A stretch of 58,690 nucleotides of DNA from Sphingomonas lycopersici (GCF_026130605.1 NZ_JANFAU010000017.1:1-58690); one strand, 5' to 3'; shown: positions 51,110 to 58,690, counted from the stretch's first letter. Made by a program: numbers and translations. The notes: generated from the letters alone by a model not told the origin.

Positions 51110-52213
51110 ATGGGCGCAGCGGCGGATTTCAGCGAGGACGGTGACACCCTGCGCTTCACCGGCGATCTTTCGCTGGCGACGATCGGCGATCTGCCGCAGC
51201 GGCTGCGCGCGCGCGGCGACGGCGAGGGGGTGCGGCATCTCGATCTGTCGGCGATCGACCGGATCGATACCGTCGGCGCCTGGGTGGTCCACCGCTTCGC
51301 GCACGAGCATAATGCGACGATCGAGGGGCTCGATCCCGAGCATGTCCGGTTGCTCGAACATGTCGAGCGGTCCGATCAGCTCGTCGCGATGCGGCCGCGC
51401 CATGTCAGCCCGTTCACCCGCGTGCTCGGCGAGATCGGCACCGCGACGATCACCGCCGGCACCACCTTGCTCGGGCTGCTCGGTTTCCTCGGCGCGATCG
51501 TCATCGCGCTCGGCAACGTCATCCGCCACCCGCGGCGCTTCCGCTTCAACGCCACGGTGCAGCGGTTCGAGGTGGTCGGGGTCACCGCGCTCGGCATCAT
51601 CGGGCTGATGAGTTTCCTGATCGGGATCGTCATCGCGCAGCAAGGCGCGGTGCAGCTTCGCCAGTTCGGCGCCGAAGTCTATACGATCAACCTGATCGGG
51701 CGGATCACCCTGCGCGAGCTGGGCGTGCTGATGACCGCGATCATGGTCGCCGGCCGCTCTGGCTCGGCCTTCGCGGCGCAGCTCGGCACGATGAAGCTGA
51801 CCGAGGAAATCGACGCGATGCGCACGATCGGCGTCTCGCCGATGGAGGCGCTGGTGCTGCCGCGCACGATCGCCGCGATCGTGCTGATGCCGCTGCTCGG
51901 CTTCTATTCCTCGATCGTGGCGATGATCGGCGGCGGGCTGTTGTGCTGGATCAACCTCGGCATCCCGCCGGTCACCTATATCGCGCGGCTGCGCGAAGTG
52001 GTGCCGATCACCGATCTTTACGTCGGGCTGGTCAAGGCGCCGGTGTTCGGCGCGATCATCGCGCTCGCCGGCTGTTTCCAGGGGATGCAGGTCGAGGGCG
52101 ATGCCGAGCAGGTCGGCAACCGCACCACCGCCGCGGTGGTGCAGGCGATCTTCCTGGTGATCGTGCTCGACGCCTTTTTCGCGGTATTCTTCACCTCGAT
52201 GGGGTGGAACTGA
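51110..52213 (+). CDS. mlaE: Mla-type phospholipid ABC permease with N-terminal STAS domain
   Basis: A 367-residue protein. Residues 10-95 form a STAS-like domain (LRFTGDLSLATIGDLPQRLR, HLDLSAIDRIDTVGAWVVH), then five to six membrane helices of the MlaE family: GIVIAQQGAVQLRQFGAEVY, LRELGVLMTAIMVAGRSGSA and EIDAMRTIGVSPMEALVLPR. In E. coli the STAS protein MlaB is separate; here it is fused. It is the permease of the transporter that moves phospholipids between membranes. A GTG just before the ATG could be the true start. It overlaps mlaF by one base. Confidence 0.93.
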   Translation: MGAAADFSEDGDTLRFTGDLSLATIGDLPQRLRARGDGEGVRHLDLSAIDRIDTVGAWVVHRFAHEHNATIEGLDPEHVRLLEHVERSDQLVAMRPRHVSPFTRVLGEIGTATITAGTTLLGLLGFLGAIVIALGNVIRHPRRFRFNATVQRFEVVGVTALGIIGLMSFLIGIVIAQQGAVQLRQFGAEVYTINLIGRITLRELGVLMTAIMVAGRSGSAFAAQLGTMKLTEEIDAMRTIGVSPMEALVLPRTIAAIVLMPLLGFYSSIVAMIGGGLLCWINLGIPPVTYIARLREVVPITDLYVGLVKAPVFGAIIALAGCFQGMQVEGDAEQVGNRTTAAVVQAIFLVIVLDAFFAVFFTSMGWN

Positions 52214-53034
52214 TGCCCTCGGCGGACGACGATATCATCATCCGCGTGCGCGGGCTGCGCACCAGCTTCGGCGATCAGGTGATCCACGACGGGCTCGATC
52301 TCGACGTGCGGCGCGGCGAGATCCTCGGCGTGGTCGGCGGATCGGGCACCGGCAAATCGGTGCTGATGCGCGCGATCATCGGCCTCCAGCCCCCCGACGA
52401 GGGCGAGATCACCGTCTTCGGCGAATCCACCATCGGCCGCGAGGAGACCGAGGCGGTCGAGATCCGCAAGCGCTGGGGGGTGCTGTTCCAGGGCGGCGCC
52501 TTGTTCTCCACGCTGACGGTCGCCGAGAACGTCCAGGTCCCGATCCGCGAATTCTATCCGGAGCTCGATCTGGCGCTGCTCGACGAAATCGCCTCCTACA
52601 AGGTGGTGATGACCGGGCTGCCAGCGGAGGCGGGGCCGAAATATCCCGCCGAGCTTTCGGGGGGGATGAAGAAGCGCGCCGGGCTGGCGCGCGCGCTGGC
52701 GCTCGATCCAGAGCTGCTGTTCCTCGACGAGCCGACCGCGGGGCTCGATCCGATCGGCGCCGCCGGGTTCGACGAACTGACCCATTCGCTGCAGCAGACG
52801 ATGGGGCTCACGGTGTTTCTGATCACCCACGATCTCGATACGCTCTATGCGATCTGTGATCGGGTGGCGGTGCTGGCGGACAAAAAGGTGATCGCAGTCG
52901 GCACGATCGACGAGCTCCTGGCGTTGGACCATCCGTGGATCCAGGAATATTTCAATGGCCCGCGCGGCCGCGCGGCGGTCGCGACCCAGGAAGCCAATGG
53001 GGCGCGGAAAAAGCCAGGGACGGGAACTGACTGA
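52213..53034 (+). CDS. mlaF: Mla-type phospholipid ABC transporter ATPase
   Basis: A 273-residue ABC ATPase. Walker A GGSGTGKSV is near residue 37, the Q-loop is in LFQGGALFSTLTVAENV, the signature is LSGGMKKRAGLARAL, Walker B LLFLDEPTAGLDP, and the switch His ITHDLDT. The MlaF-specific GMKKR signature is intact. It sits between mlaE and mlaD with one-base TGATG overlaps on both sides. Confidence 0.95.
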   Translation: MPSADDDIIIRVRGLRTSFGDQVIHDGLDLDVRRGEILGVVGGSGTGKSVLMRAIIGLQPPDEGEITVFGESTIGREETEAVEIRKRWGVLFQGGALFSTLTVAENVQVPIREFYPELDLALLDEIASYKVVMTGLPAEAGPKYPAELSGGMKKRAGLARALALDPELLFLDEPTAGLDPIGAAGFDELTHSLQQTMGLTVFLITHDLDTLYAICDRVAVLADKKVIAVGTIDELLALDHPWIQEYFNGPRGRAAVATQEANGARKKPGTGTD

Positions 53035-53999
53035 TGGAAACTCGCTCCAACCACGTCCTCGTGGGATCGGTCGTGCTGATCCTGCTCGCGGTGCTCGCGC
53101 TGTTCACGGTGTGGATCGCGCGGCTCGGCGGCGCGAGCGAGAAGGAATATGACATCTTCTTCAAGCAATCGGTCGACGGGCTCGCCAAGGGATCGTCGGT
53201 CACCTTCTCGGGCGTCCCCTCGGGCCAGGTGAAGCTGATCCAATTGTGGAAGAACGATCCGCAATTCGTCCGCGTGCGGATCACTGTCAACGAGGATACC
53301 CCGGTGCTCCAGGGCACCACCGCGACGATCCAGGGCAGCTTCACCGGCACCAGCACGGTGAGCCTCGACGGCGCGGTGAAGGGCGCCCCGCCGATCACCT
53401 GCCCGGCGAACGATGCCGCCAACCAATGCCCCTATGGCGTGCCGGTGATCCCGACGCGGACCGGCGGGCTCGGCGCGCTGCTCAATTCCGCGCCGCAATT
53501 GCTCGAGCGGCTCTCGACGCTGACCGAGCGGCTGACCGGGCTGGTCACCGACAAGAATCAGGCGTCGATCGCGGGCATCCTCGACAATACCAACCGGCTG
53601 AGCCGCGCGCTCGCCGATCGCGGGCCGGAAATCGCCGCGACGCTGGCGCAGACCCGCATCGCCGTCCAGCAGGCGGGCGACGCGGCGGCGAAGATCGGCG
53701 ATCTCGCCGCGACCACCAACGGGCTGCTCGCCGAGGACGTCAAACCGGCGATGGCCAATCTCAACCAGGCGATCAGCGCCGCCAAGCAAAGCGCCGATAC
53801 GCTCAACGCGACGATCGGCGATGCGCGCCCCGGCTTGCAGAGCCTGTCCAAACAGACCGCGCCCGAGCTGGCGCGGCTGATCCACGATCTGCGCCAGATG
53901 ACCGATGCCTTGACCTCGGTGGCGGAGCGGGTCGATCGCAACGGCGCCGGATCGGTGATCGGCCAGCAGCGGCTCCCTGACTACAAGCCCGGCAAATGA
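53034..53999 (+). CDS. mlaD: MCE-domain lipid-binding protein
   Basis: A 321-residue protein with one N-terminal membrane helix (HVLVGSVVLILLAVLALFTVW) and a single MCE domain (DIFFKQSVDGLAKGSSVTFSG and GTSTVSLDGAVKG). A long helical C-terminal region rich in Ala, Leu and Asn (residues 150-300) can form a helical tube or bundle. It binds lipids and sits on the periplasmic side of the MlaEF complex. It overlaps the next gene by four bases. Confidence 0.94.
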   Translation: METRSNHVLVGSVVLILLAVLALFTVWIARLGGASEKEYDIFFKQSVDGLAKGSSVTFSGVPSGQVKLIQLWKNDPQFVRVRITVNEDTPVLQGTTATIQGSFTGTSTVSLDGAVKGAPPITCPANDAANQCPYGVPVIPTRTGGLGALLNSAPQLLERLSTLTERLTGLVTDKNQASIAGILDNTNRLSRALADRGPEIAATLAQTRIAVQQAGDAAAKIGDLAATTNGLLAEDVKPAMANLNQAISAAKQSADTLNATIGDARPGLQSLSKQTAPELARLIHDLRQMTDALTSVAERVDRNGAGSVIGQQRLPDYKPGK

Positions 54000-54646
54000 G
54001 GCGGACAATGATGCGACCGAAGCATTTTCAGCAAAAGTGGATGCCGGGTCTCCGCAGGAAGATGCGCCAGCCGGCGATGATTTTCCTCGCGGCGCTGCCG
54101 CTGGCGGGCTGCATCAGCTTCGGCGCGAAGCCGCCGCCCTCGCTGCTCGACCTGACCTCGACCGAACAGGCCGCGCCGGGGCAGACGCAGGATGCCGCGA
54201 CCGCCAAGACGATCTTCATCCAGACGCCGTCGGTGCCGCAGGCGCTCTCCACCGCGCGGGTGCCGGTGCAGGCGACGCCGACCTCGATCGCCTATATCAA
54301 GGACGCGCAATGGGTGGAGCCGCCGCAGCGGCTGTTCGCCCGGCTGCTCGCCGATACGATGACCGCGCGGAGCGGGCGTGTCGTGCTCGATGCGGGGCAG
54401 GCGTTCGGCGACAATGGCGCGCGGCTGAGCGGCGAATTGCGCAATTTCGGTATTGACGCGGCCTCGTCGAGCGCGATCGTCACCTTCGATGCGGCGCTGG
54501 TCCGCGCCGAGGGCAGCAAGGTGGAAAAGCAGCGCTTCGAGGCGAAGGTGCCGGTTTCCCGGATCGATGCCGCCTCGGCCGGACGCGCGCTCAACCGCGG
54601 CGCCAATCAGGTCGCGGCGGCGGTGGCCGATTGGGTGGGGAAATAG
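53996..54646 (+). CDS. ABC transport auxiliary lipoprotein (PqiC/YmbA-like)
   Basis: A protein of 216 residues from ATG 53996, which overlaps the mlaD stop. The lipoprotein signal MRQPAMIFLAALPLAGC begins at residue 23, so an internal ATG at 54062 could also be used. The mature part (SLLDLT, TIFIQTPSVPQALST, VEPPQRLFARLLADTM, AASAGRALNRGANQVA) matches the ABC_trans_aux family that often ends Mla/Pqi-type operons. It probably links the transporter to the outer membrane. Confidence 0.85.
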   Translation: MRRTMMRPKHFQQKWMPGLRRKMRQPAMIFLAALPLAGCISFGAKPPPSLLDLTSTEQAAPGQTQDAATAKTIFIQTPSVPQALSTARVPVQATPTSIAYIKDAQWVEPPQRLFARLLADTMTARSGRVVLDAGQAFGDNGARLSGELRNFGIDAASSSAIVTFDAALVRAEGSKVEKQRFEAKVPVSRIDAASAGRALNRGANQVAAAVADWVGK

Positions 54647-54700
54647 GCGACGGTCTGGAGGTCGCCGCTGCGCCAGCGGTGCAAAATCCCAATCTACGTT

Positions 54701-54728
54701 CGCCCTTCGACAAGCTCAGCCCGAACGG
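54701..54728. repeat. Single arm of the 79-bp palindromic element (copy 4)
   Basis: Only one arm is present, of the variant seen in the right arm of copy 3. It lies between the convergent Mla lipoprotein and cyclophilin genes. It may be a decayed copy, or its own short symmetry (GTTCG...CGAAC) may suffice as a hairpin. Confidence 0.7.
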
Positions 54729-54749
54729 GGAAGCTGATAACCTCGTAAC

Positions 54750-55709
54750 TTACCGCGCAGCGATCCGCCGGATCGGTGTCGGCACATTGCAGATATCGGC
54801 GCCCCCCGCCGGGCGGACGAAGAAGCCGTCGCGGCGGTTGGCGCGGGCATCGGCGTAACGCGCGAAGCTCGTGCTTTCGGTGGCGAGATATTCGAAGCGC
54901 GGTCGCTCGGCGACGGGCAGGTCGCTCGCCAGCCGGACCGAGACGATCGGCACATGCTCGGCCGGCGTGGCATAGACCCCGAGCGCTTCGGTGCCGCGCG
55001 GCAGTGACGACAGCAGCTCGATCCCCTCGATCACCCGGCCGACCAGCGCGATATTGCGATCGAGGTGGCGCGGCGCATGGCCGATCACCGCATAGAGCTC
55101 GCTGCCGTCGCCCGCATCGGGCGGCATGTCGCGCCCGACCCCGACCATCCCGTAGCAATGCACCGGCCACGCGATCGTGCCCCCCGCGCCGCGCTCGGCC
55201 GCGATCGGCCAGCCGCGCCAGGTGAAGGTCTCGGGGGCGTAAGCGTCATGCCCCGGCGCCGCGACGATCGGGCCGAGATCGGCGGGGGCGAGATGGGTGG
55301 TATAATCGGCCTGCTCGGTGGCGGTAAGGCTGGCGGGAAGCGGCCGCTTAGCGGTGCTGCCGCCCCATTGCGCGACATAATTGTCCTGCACGCGGTTGAC
55401 GCCGGCGCCGTCCCACCAATGCTGGGTGGCGAGCATGCGGATGTTGCGCACCCAGCTTTGCGAAAAGGGCGCGGGGATCAACTGGATCACCACGCGGCGC
55501 GGCTTGCCGGTGGCGGTAGGGGCGAGGTCCATCACCAGCAGATCGCCCGCGGGAATCGCGCGCCAGTCGCCGGCAGGCGCGGTGGCGACGATTTCCGACG
55601 GCGCGCGCGCGGGGGACGCGGCGGCGTCGGCGGCGGTTGGTGCGGCGGCAGTGGCTGCGGATGCCGGGGCGGATGCGGCGAGAAGCGCGGCAAGGGCGGG
55701 TGCGATCAT
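54750..55709 (-). CDS. Exported cyclophilin-type peptidyl-prolyl isomerase
   Basis: A 319-residue protein with a signal peptide (MIAPALAALLAASAPASA) and an Ala/Pro-rich linker. The body contains cyclophilin-type segments: VVIQLIPAPFSQSWVRNIRM, WWDGAGVNRVQDNYVAQWG, YGMVGVGRDMPPDAGDGSELY and NIALVGRVIEGIELLSSLP. Several canonical active-site residues are replaced, so activity is uncertain. ATG 55709 begins at the signal peptide; the longer frame adds 12 residues from the intergenic region. Confidence 0.8.
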   Translation of the reverse strand: MIAPALAALLAASAPASAATAAAPTAADAAASPARAPSEIVATAPAGDWRAIPAGDLLVMDLAPTATGKPRRVVIQLIPAPFSQSWVRNIRMLATQHWWDGAGVNRVQDNYVAQWGGSTAKRPLPASLTATEQADYTTHLAPADLGPIVAAPGHDAYAPETFTWRGWPIAAERGAGGTIAWPVHCYGMVGVGRDMPPDAGDGSELYAVIGHAPRHLDRNIALVGRVIEGIELLSSLPRGTEALGVYATPAEHVPIVSVRLASDLPVAERPRFEYLATESTSFARYADARANRRDGFFVRPAGGADICNVPTPIRRIAAR

Positions 55710-55810
55710 GCGCGCGATGCTGCCTTTAGCGGGCGCGCGATGCAATTCCCCGGCGCGAAAGCTTGCGTCGCGCGCCGCCCCGCTTTAGGGCGTCGCCTCC
55801 CAAGGCATGC

Positions 55811-55901
55811 GGAGCGGTGGCCGAGTGGTCGAAGGCGCTCGCCTGGAAAGTGAGTATACGGCAAAACCGTATCGAGGGTTCGAATCCCTCCCGCTCCGCC
55901 A
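55811..55901 (+). tRNA. tRNA-Ser (anticodon GGA)
   Basis: A complete class II tRNA. The acceptor stem GGAGCGG/CCGCTCC and anticodon arm CTCGC-CTGGAAA-GTGAG pair, giving anticodon GGA. The long variable arm is TATACGGCAAAACCGTATC, and the T arm is GAGGG-TTCGAAT-CCCTC. The discriminator G is followed by an encoded CCA (55899-55901). A lower-GC two-gene unit begins 30 bases after it. I saw no second copy of its 3' end in the window. Confidence 0.97.
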
Positions 55902-55931
55902 CTTATTTCGCGAAGGACTGGCGATCCGTCG

Positions 55932-56285
55932 TTAACGCGGCTTGCGCCGCGCGCTGGCCTTGAGGATATCCTCCATCTCGACGATGCAGTCGCGTCCCTT
56001 GAGGCTACCCTCGGTTTTATCCTCCGGGTCGGCCTCGAAATAGGCGCGCATCTTCTCGGATAGTGCCACAAGTGCCTGATAATTTTCTTCGCCGACCTTC
56101 TGGCGGATTGTTTTCAATCCCTCGTTGAGCGCAAAAAATTCGGTGTCGATATTCTGCTCCGGGAAATAGCCCGTCCTGTCCTTGAAGGTCGGCGAGGAGA
56201 GCATCATCGAACCCAGTTGGTCCATGATCTCCCCGATCCCCTTGGGAATATACGGCTTGTCGGAATGAAGGCTTGAGCGATACAT
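55932..56285 (-). CDS. Putative immunity protein of a toxin-like pair
   Basis: A 117-residue acidic cytoplasmic protein without signal or membrane segments, mostly helical: YIPKGIGEIMDQLGSMMLSS, DTEFFALNEGLKTIRQKV and NYQALVALSEKMRAYFEADP. ATG 56285 has AGGAG six bases upstream and begins one base after the stop of the larger upstream gene, so translation is coupled. Its small size, acidity and position behind a larger toxin-like gene fit an immunity protein. I recall similar short proteins beside polymorphic toxins, but the family is not firmly identified. Confidence 0.6.
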   Translation of the reverse strand: MYRSSLHSDKPYIPKGIGEIMDQLGSMMLSSPTFKDRTGYFPEQNIDTEFFALNEGLKTIRQKVGEENYQALVALSEKMRAYFEADPEDKTEGSLKGRDCIVEMEDILKASARRKPR

Positions 56286-56286
56286 A

Positions 56287-57426
56287 CTATTCTCCTGGGC
56301 GTAAGATGGCATAGGTATGACCTTGTCCGAGCTGACTGGGTCTAACGATGATCACGATGGTCGGCTTGAAATCACTGTTGAAGAAGCCTCTAATTTGCGG
56401 AGTTGCTAAGGTTTTGCGCGTAAGGGAAACGTCGAAAGCGGCTCTGTCTACTCGCGCATCAGGAATTTTATATTTCGGATCTGGGAGTGATCTATCATAT
56501 TCTCTGCCGATAATTCTTATTATCTGCCCTTTTGAATAATCTATTCCCCTAAGATCGAGATTTTTTCTCAGCTCATGTCGCACCGCTTGGTCAATATAAT
56601 TGCCGATCGCCTCTTCGCGCGATAGGCGCGGCAGCAAGCGTCCGGCGTCGAATCGTGCTTGAGCTTCAACATAAGCGCTGTCTGCGGTTTCTTGCATTAC
56701 GCGCACCATCTCGACCTGCAGCAATCGGACATCGTTCTTCATCCGATAGACGGCTGCCGCTCGATCAAACAGGAGTTGGCGGAGGAGGTTTCCCTGTCCT
56801 TTGAGTGTTTTCGGAAACCCCAGCGACTCCAAACGAAAGCTAGGATCGACACCCTTGATCTGCTGAATCAGCGCATTGATGTGGTTTTCCATTACCGGGG
56901 TGGTGGCGCGAGAAGCGGGGCCGGTCAGATCGAAGATATTGTCCGCCAGCGCGATTAGCGACCCGCCGGGCGAATTGCGCAGAGCGGGGAAAACATGATC
57001 GAGCGTCAGCGGATCGTTTAGTGACGGGCCGCCATTGTCGCCCCGGCGGCCCCGAAAATTGGGGCGATACTGAGCCGATTGAATTGCGGGGGCGGTTTTG
57101 TCCGGCCTGTAGACAGCGTCGGTTAGCGAACCAGCTTGAGGTGAGTCTGCCGACGCCGCCGGTGCCTCGGGCGCAGCAGCCGCTGCCGTCGAACGCGAAA
57201 CCCGTCGCTCGCCGCGATGGCCGTCGGAAATGATGACATCGCTCAGCGATCGCGGGCCGCCGGGGGCGAAGGTAAAGCGGCCGTTTCGCGGGTCGTGATA
57301 AGGGTTGAACTTGAGTTCAACCTCCGGTTCCCCCTGCGGAGATAGACGCCTGCCGGTTCGAATATAATGTTCGAAGGCAATGCGTTCAGGTGATTTTTTC
57401 TCGGTGAGAATCTGCCGGTCGGTCAT
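56287..57426 (-). CDS. Toxin-like protein with HDPRNGRF motif and small C-terminal domain
   Basis: A 379-residue protein without signal peptide. The N-terminus carries KFNPYHDPRNGRFTFAPGG (residues 39-57), a motif seen in some phage-associated and toxin proteins. A disordered Ala/Pro linker (90-135) and a helical middle region (200-300) follow. The last 70 residues form a compact domain: IPDARVDRAAFDVSLTRKTL then TPQIRGFFNSDFKPTIVIIV and a TYAILRPGE end. This looks like the variable effector domain of a polymorphic toxin, possibly a ribonuclease of the BECR fold, but that is inference. Base composition is more AT-rich than its neighbours. Confidence 0.6.
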   Translation of the reverse strand: MTDRQILTEKKSPERIAFEHYIRTGRRLSPQGEPEVELKFNPYHDPRNGRFTFAPGGPRSLSDVIISDGHRGERRVSRSTAAAAAPEAPAASADSPQAGSLTDAVYRPDKTAPAIQSAQYRPNFRGRRGDNGGPSLNDPLTLDHVFPALRNSPGGSLIALADNIFDLTGPASRATTPVMENHINALIQQIKGVDPSFRLESLGFPKTLKGQGNLLRQLLFDRAAAVYRMKNDVRLLQVEMVRVMQETADSAYVEAQARFDAGRLLPRLSREEAIGNYIDQAVRHELRKNLDLRGIDYSKGQIIRIIGREYDRSLPDPKYKIPDARVDRAAFDVSLTRKTLATPQIRGFFNSDFKPTIVIIVRPSQLGQGHTYAILRPGE

Positions 57427-57449
57427 GATGTCCCCCGCTATTGCGTAAG

Positions 57450-57600
57450 GAACAATTCATGAACAAATCCAACATTTAAAGTAAATTTAGTTAAACTGCT
57501 TCTATTATACCTTAAAAATCAACGCGGCGCTGTCAAAATAGACTGAACTAATAAGATAATATCAGAGGAATAGGGGCGGTGAATGCTACTAAAGGTAATG
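57450..57600. other. AT-rich non-coding segment upstream of the toxin-like gene
   Basis: Runs such as TTAAAGTAAATTTAG and TACCTTAAAAATC make this about the most AT-rich stretch of the window. It lies upstream of the toxin-like gene (leftward) and downstream of the secreted low-complexity gene. It probably contains the promoter of the pair, with candidate -10-like AT words. No coding sequence is evident. Confidence 0.5.
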
Positions 57601-57648
57601 TAGATATCTGCGTCTGTCGCATCGCCGACCCGCCCGATAGCCCCCAAC

Positions 57649-57678
57649 AAAAAACCGCCGGGCATCGCTGCCCGGCGG
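57649..57678 (-). terminator. Rho-independent terminator of the secreted low-complexity gene
   Basis: Read leftward, the stem CCGCCGGGCA / TGCCCGGCGG (57655-57678) around TCGC is followed by a T-run (57649-57654). It lies 26 bases after the stop codon of the gene at 57704. Confidence 0.85.
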
Positions 57679-57703
57679 CCCTCCCTTTCAACCGATCGCC
57701 CGA

Positions 57704-58462
57704 TCAGCGCGGCGTGCTGCTCGCGCTGGCCGAACCCGCGCCACTGGCCGATCCCGACCCGCTGGCGTTGAGCGACCCCGCGCCGCCCGACATCGTCCCG
57801 GCGAGATCGCCCGATGCCGCGCCGCTCGCCGCGCCGGCGGCGTCGCGTGCCTGGCCCGCCGCCGCGCCCGCACGATCGCGCACGTTGCTCGCGACGTGGC
57901 TCGCGGTGCCATGTGCCGCCTGGACCGCGCCCGTCGCCGCACTCCGCGCGTGGCCCACCGCGCCGGTCGCCGCGCCGCGCGCGCTGCTCACGGTGTTCGC
58001 GACCTGATCGGTGCCGATCAGCTGTGCATTGGCGCCGACATTGCGGCTGGCGCTCGCCGAGCCCGAATTGCTGACGTTGCCGGCGAGTGAATTGCCGTTG
58101 GCGCCGGTCGCGCCGAGCGCGGCGTCGGTGCTGTGGCTGATCGTCCCGGCGAGCCCGGCGTCGGCCGCGACATTGCCCGATTTGGTGTTGACCGAATGGC
58201 TGCTGTTCGCGCTGCCCGAGCCGGTGACGCTGTTCGACACGCTGCCGGTCGCCGAGCCGATCGTGCTGCCGATGTTGCCGGCGCCGCCAAGCGTGCCCGT
58301 CACCGTGCCGCCGATATTGCCGGCGCCGCCGAGCACGCCGCCGACCAGGCCACCGCCGCCGCCGCCGCCGAGCAATTGCGCCGACGCCGGCGCCGCGGCC
58401 GTCATGCCGGCCATGATCGCTGCCGCCACCATCAGGCGGGTCCGCATCTTCTGGATCATCAT
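57704..58462 (-). CDS. Secreted low-complexity Gly/Ser/Ala/Asn-rich protein
   Basis: A protein of about 252 residues with a signal peptide (RTRLMVAAAIMAGMTAAAPA then SAQ). The mature part has no globular sequence: LLGGGGGGGLVGGVLGGAG, then NIGGTVTGTLGGAG and NIGSTIGSATGS repeats, then Ala/Gly/Ser-rich helical-looking stretches such as ATGAVGHARSAATGAVQAAH. Two ATG codons (58462 and 58459) follow AAGGAG; either could start. It may be an envelope or adhesin-like filler protein. Function is unknown, but a signal peptide, ribosome site and terminator make it a real gene. Confidence 0.8.
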   Translation of the reverse strand: MMIQKMRTRLMVAAAIMAGMTAAAPASAQLLGGGGGGGLVGGVLGGAGNIGGTVTGTLGGAGNIGSTIGSATGSVSNSVTGSGSANSSHSVNTKSGNVAADAGLAGTISHSTDAALGATGANGNSLAGNVSNSGSASASRNVGANAQLIGTDQVANTVSSARGAATGAVGHARSAATGAVQAAHGTASHVASNVRDRAGAAAGQARDAAGAASGAASGDLAGTMSGGAGSLNASGSGSASGAGSASASSTPR

Positions 58463-58557
58463 CTGTCTCCTTTTCGTCGCGGGCCGGGGCTGGTTCCACC
58501 CGGCTTCCGACAAGAGCAACGACGCCGCGATCCGGTTTAATCCCGCGGGCCTAAGAA

Positions 58558-58690
58558 TTATTTCAGCCCGACGCTTTTCGGCAGGGTGCGGCAGTCGCCG
58601 CAGACGATGCCGCGCCCGACGCGGCCGCTGCCGGGGCGCGCCTCCGCCGCGAGCGCCGCGAGGCTGCCGGCGCGCGCCAGCCGGCCGGCG
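58558..58690 (-). CDS. C-terminal end of an unidentified gene (runs off right edge)
   Basis: The last 43 codons of a leftward frame enter from the right edge and stop at TAA 58558-58560. The tail includes AALAAEARPGSGRVGRG then IVCGDCRTLPKSVGLK, with a CxxC pair. The composition and in-frame stop fit a coding end, but the family cannot be named from this fragment. Confidence 0.5.
   Translation of the reverse strand, partial: AGRLARAGSLAALAAEARPGSGRVGRGIVCGDCRTLPKSVGLK

Noticed and set aside
1..58690. CRISPR array or riboswitch
   Set aside because: No regularly spaced direct repeats were seen, and no leader with a recognisable riboswitch core was found upstream of cysD, purE or other metabolic genes.

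Overview
The window comes from a GC-rich alphaproteobacterium, very probably a sphingomonad (Sphingomonas or a close relative). The signs are an exosortase locus with a C-terminal signal of the sphingomonad PEPxxW type, a SciP/DUF1153 homologue with a CtrA-like site nearby, many palindromic repeats of the kind scattered through sphingomonad genomes, and a fused CysN-CysC enzyme. All assignments come from reading the sequence and recalling families; no database search was run.

Layout. At 1-3.9 kb an incomplete PAS-like regulator diverges from the sulfate activation genes cysD-cysNC. From 4.0 to 26.5 kb lies one large exopolysaccharide/exosortase locus. It holds an O-antigen ligase-like protein, a flippase, an acyltransferase, a PEP-CTERM cargo protein, a beta-helix protein and a WsaF-like glycosyltransferase. 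A nine-gene leftward run follows: GT2, GT4, EpsD-type isomerase, outer-membrane barrel, Wza-like exporter, Wzz-like co-polymerase, CpsD-like ATPase, exosortase and EpsI. A rightward group comprises an Alg14-Alg13 fusion, a small exosortase accessory protein, an AAA ATPase and a GT2-GtrA fusion, and a polyprenyl-phosphate sugar transferase ends the locus. The set covers lipid-linked initiation, elongation, flipping, polymerisation and export, plus exosortase processing of a locally encoded substrate.

From 26.8 to 36.3 kb are housekeeping genes: metallophosphoesterase, CNT nucleoside transporter, dienelactone hydrolase, gpmA, an exported isoaspartate methyltransferase-like protein, purE-purK and a two-domain M16 peptidase. 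From 36.4 to 41.4 kb is a MarR-controlled EmrAB/TolC-type efflux operon with a palindromic repeat inside the first codons of the outer-membrane gene. Next come mnmA, a small orphan gene, sciP, a GlsB/YeaQ protein and a SIMPL protein, then an RND efflux pair (45.0-49.4 kb), a DUF445 protein and a complete Mla-type lipid transport operon (51.1-54.6 kb).

The right end (54.7-58.7 kb) holds a cyclophilin, a tRNA-Ser(GGA), and directly behind it a compact lower-GC two-gene unit. Its layout and one terminal motif resemble a toxin with its immunity protein. This unit is the best candidate for an undescribed system in the window. A low-complexity secreted protein and the tail of an unidentified gene close the window.
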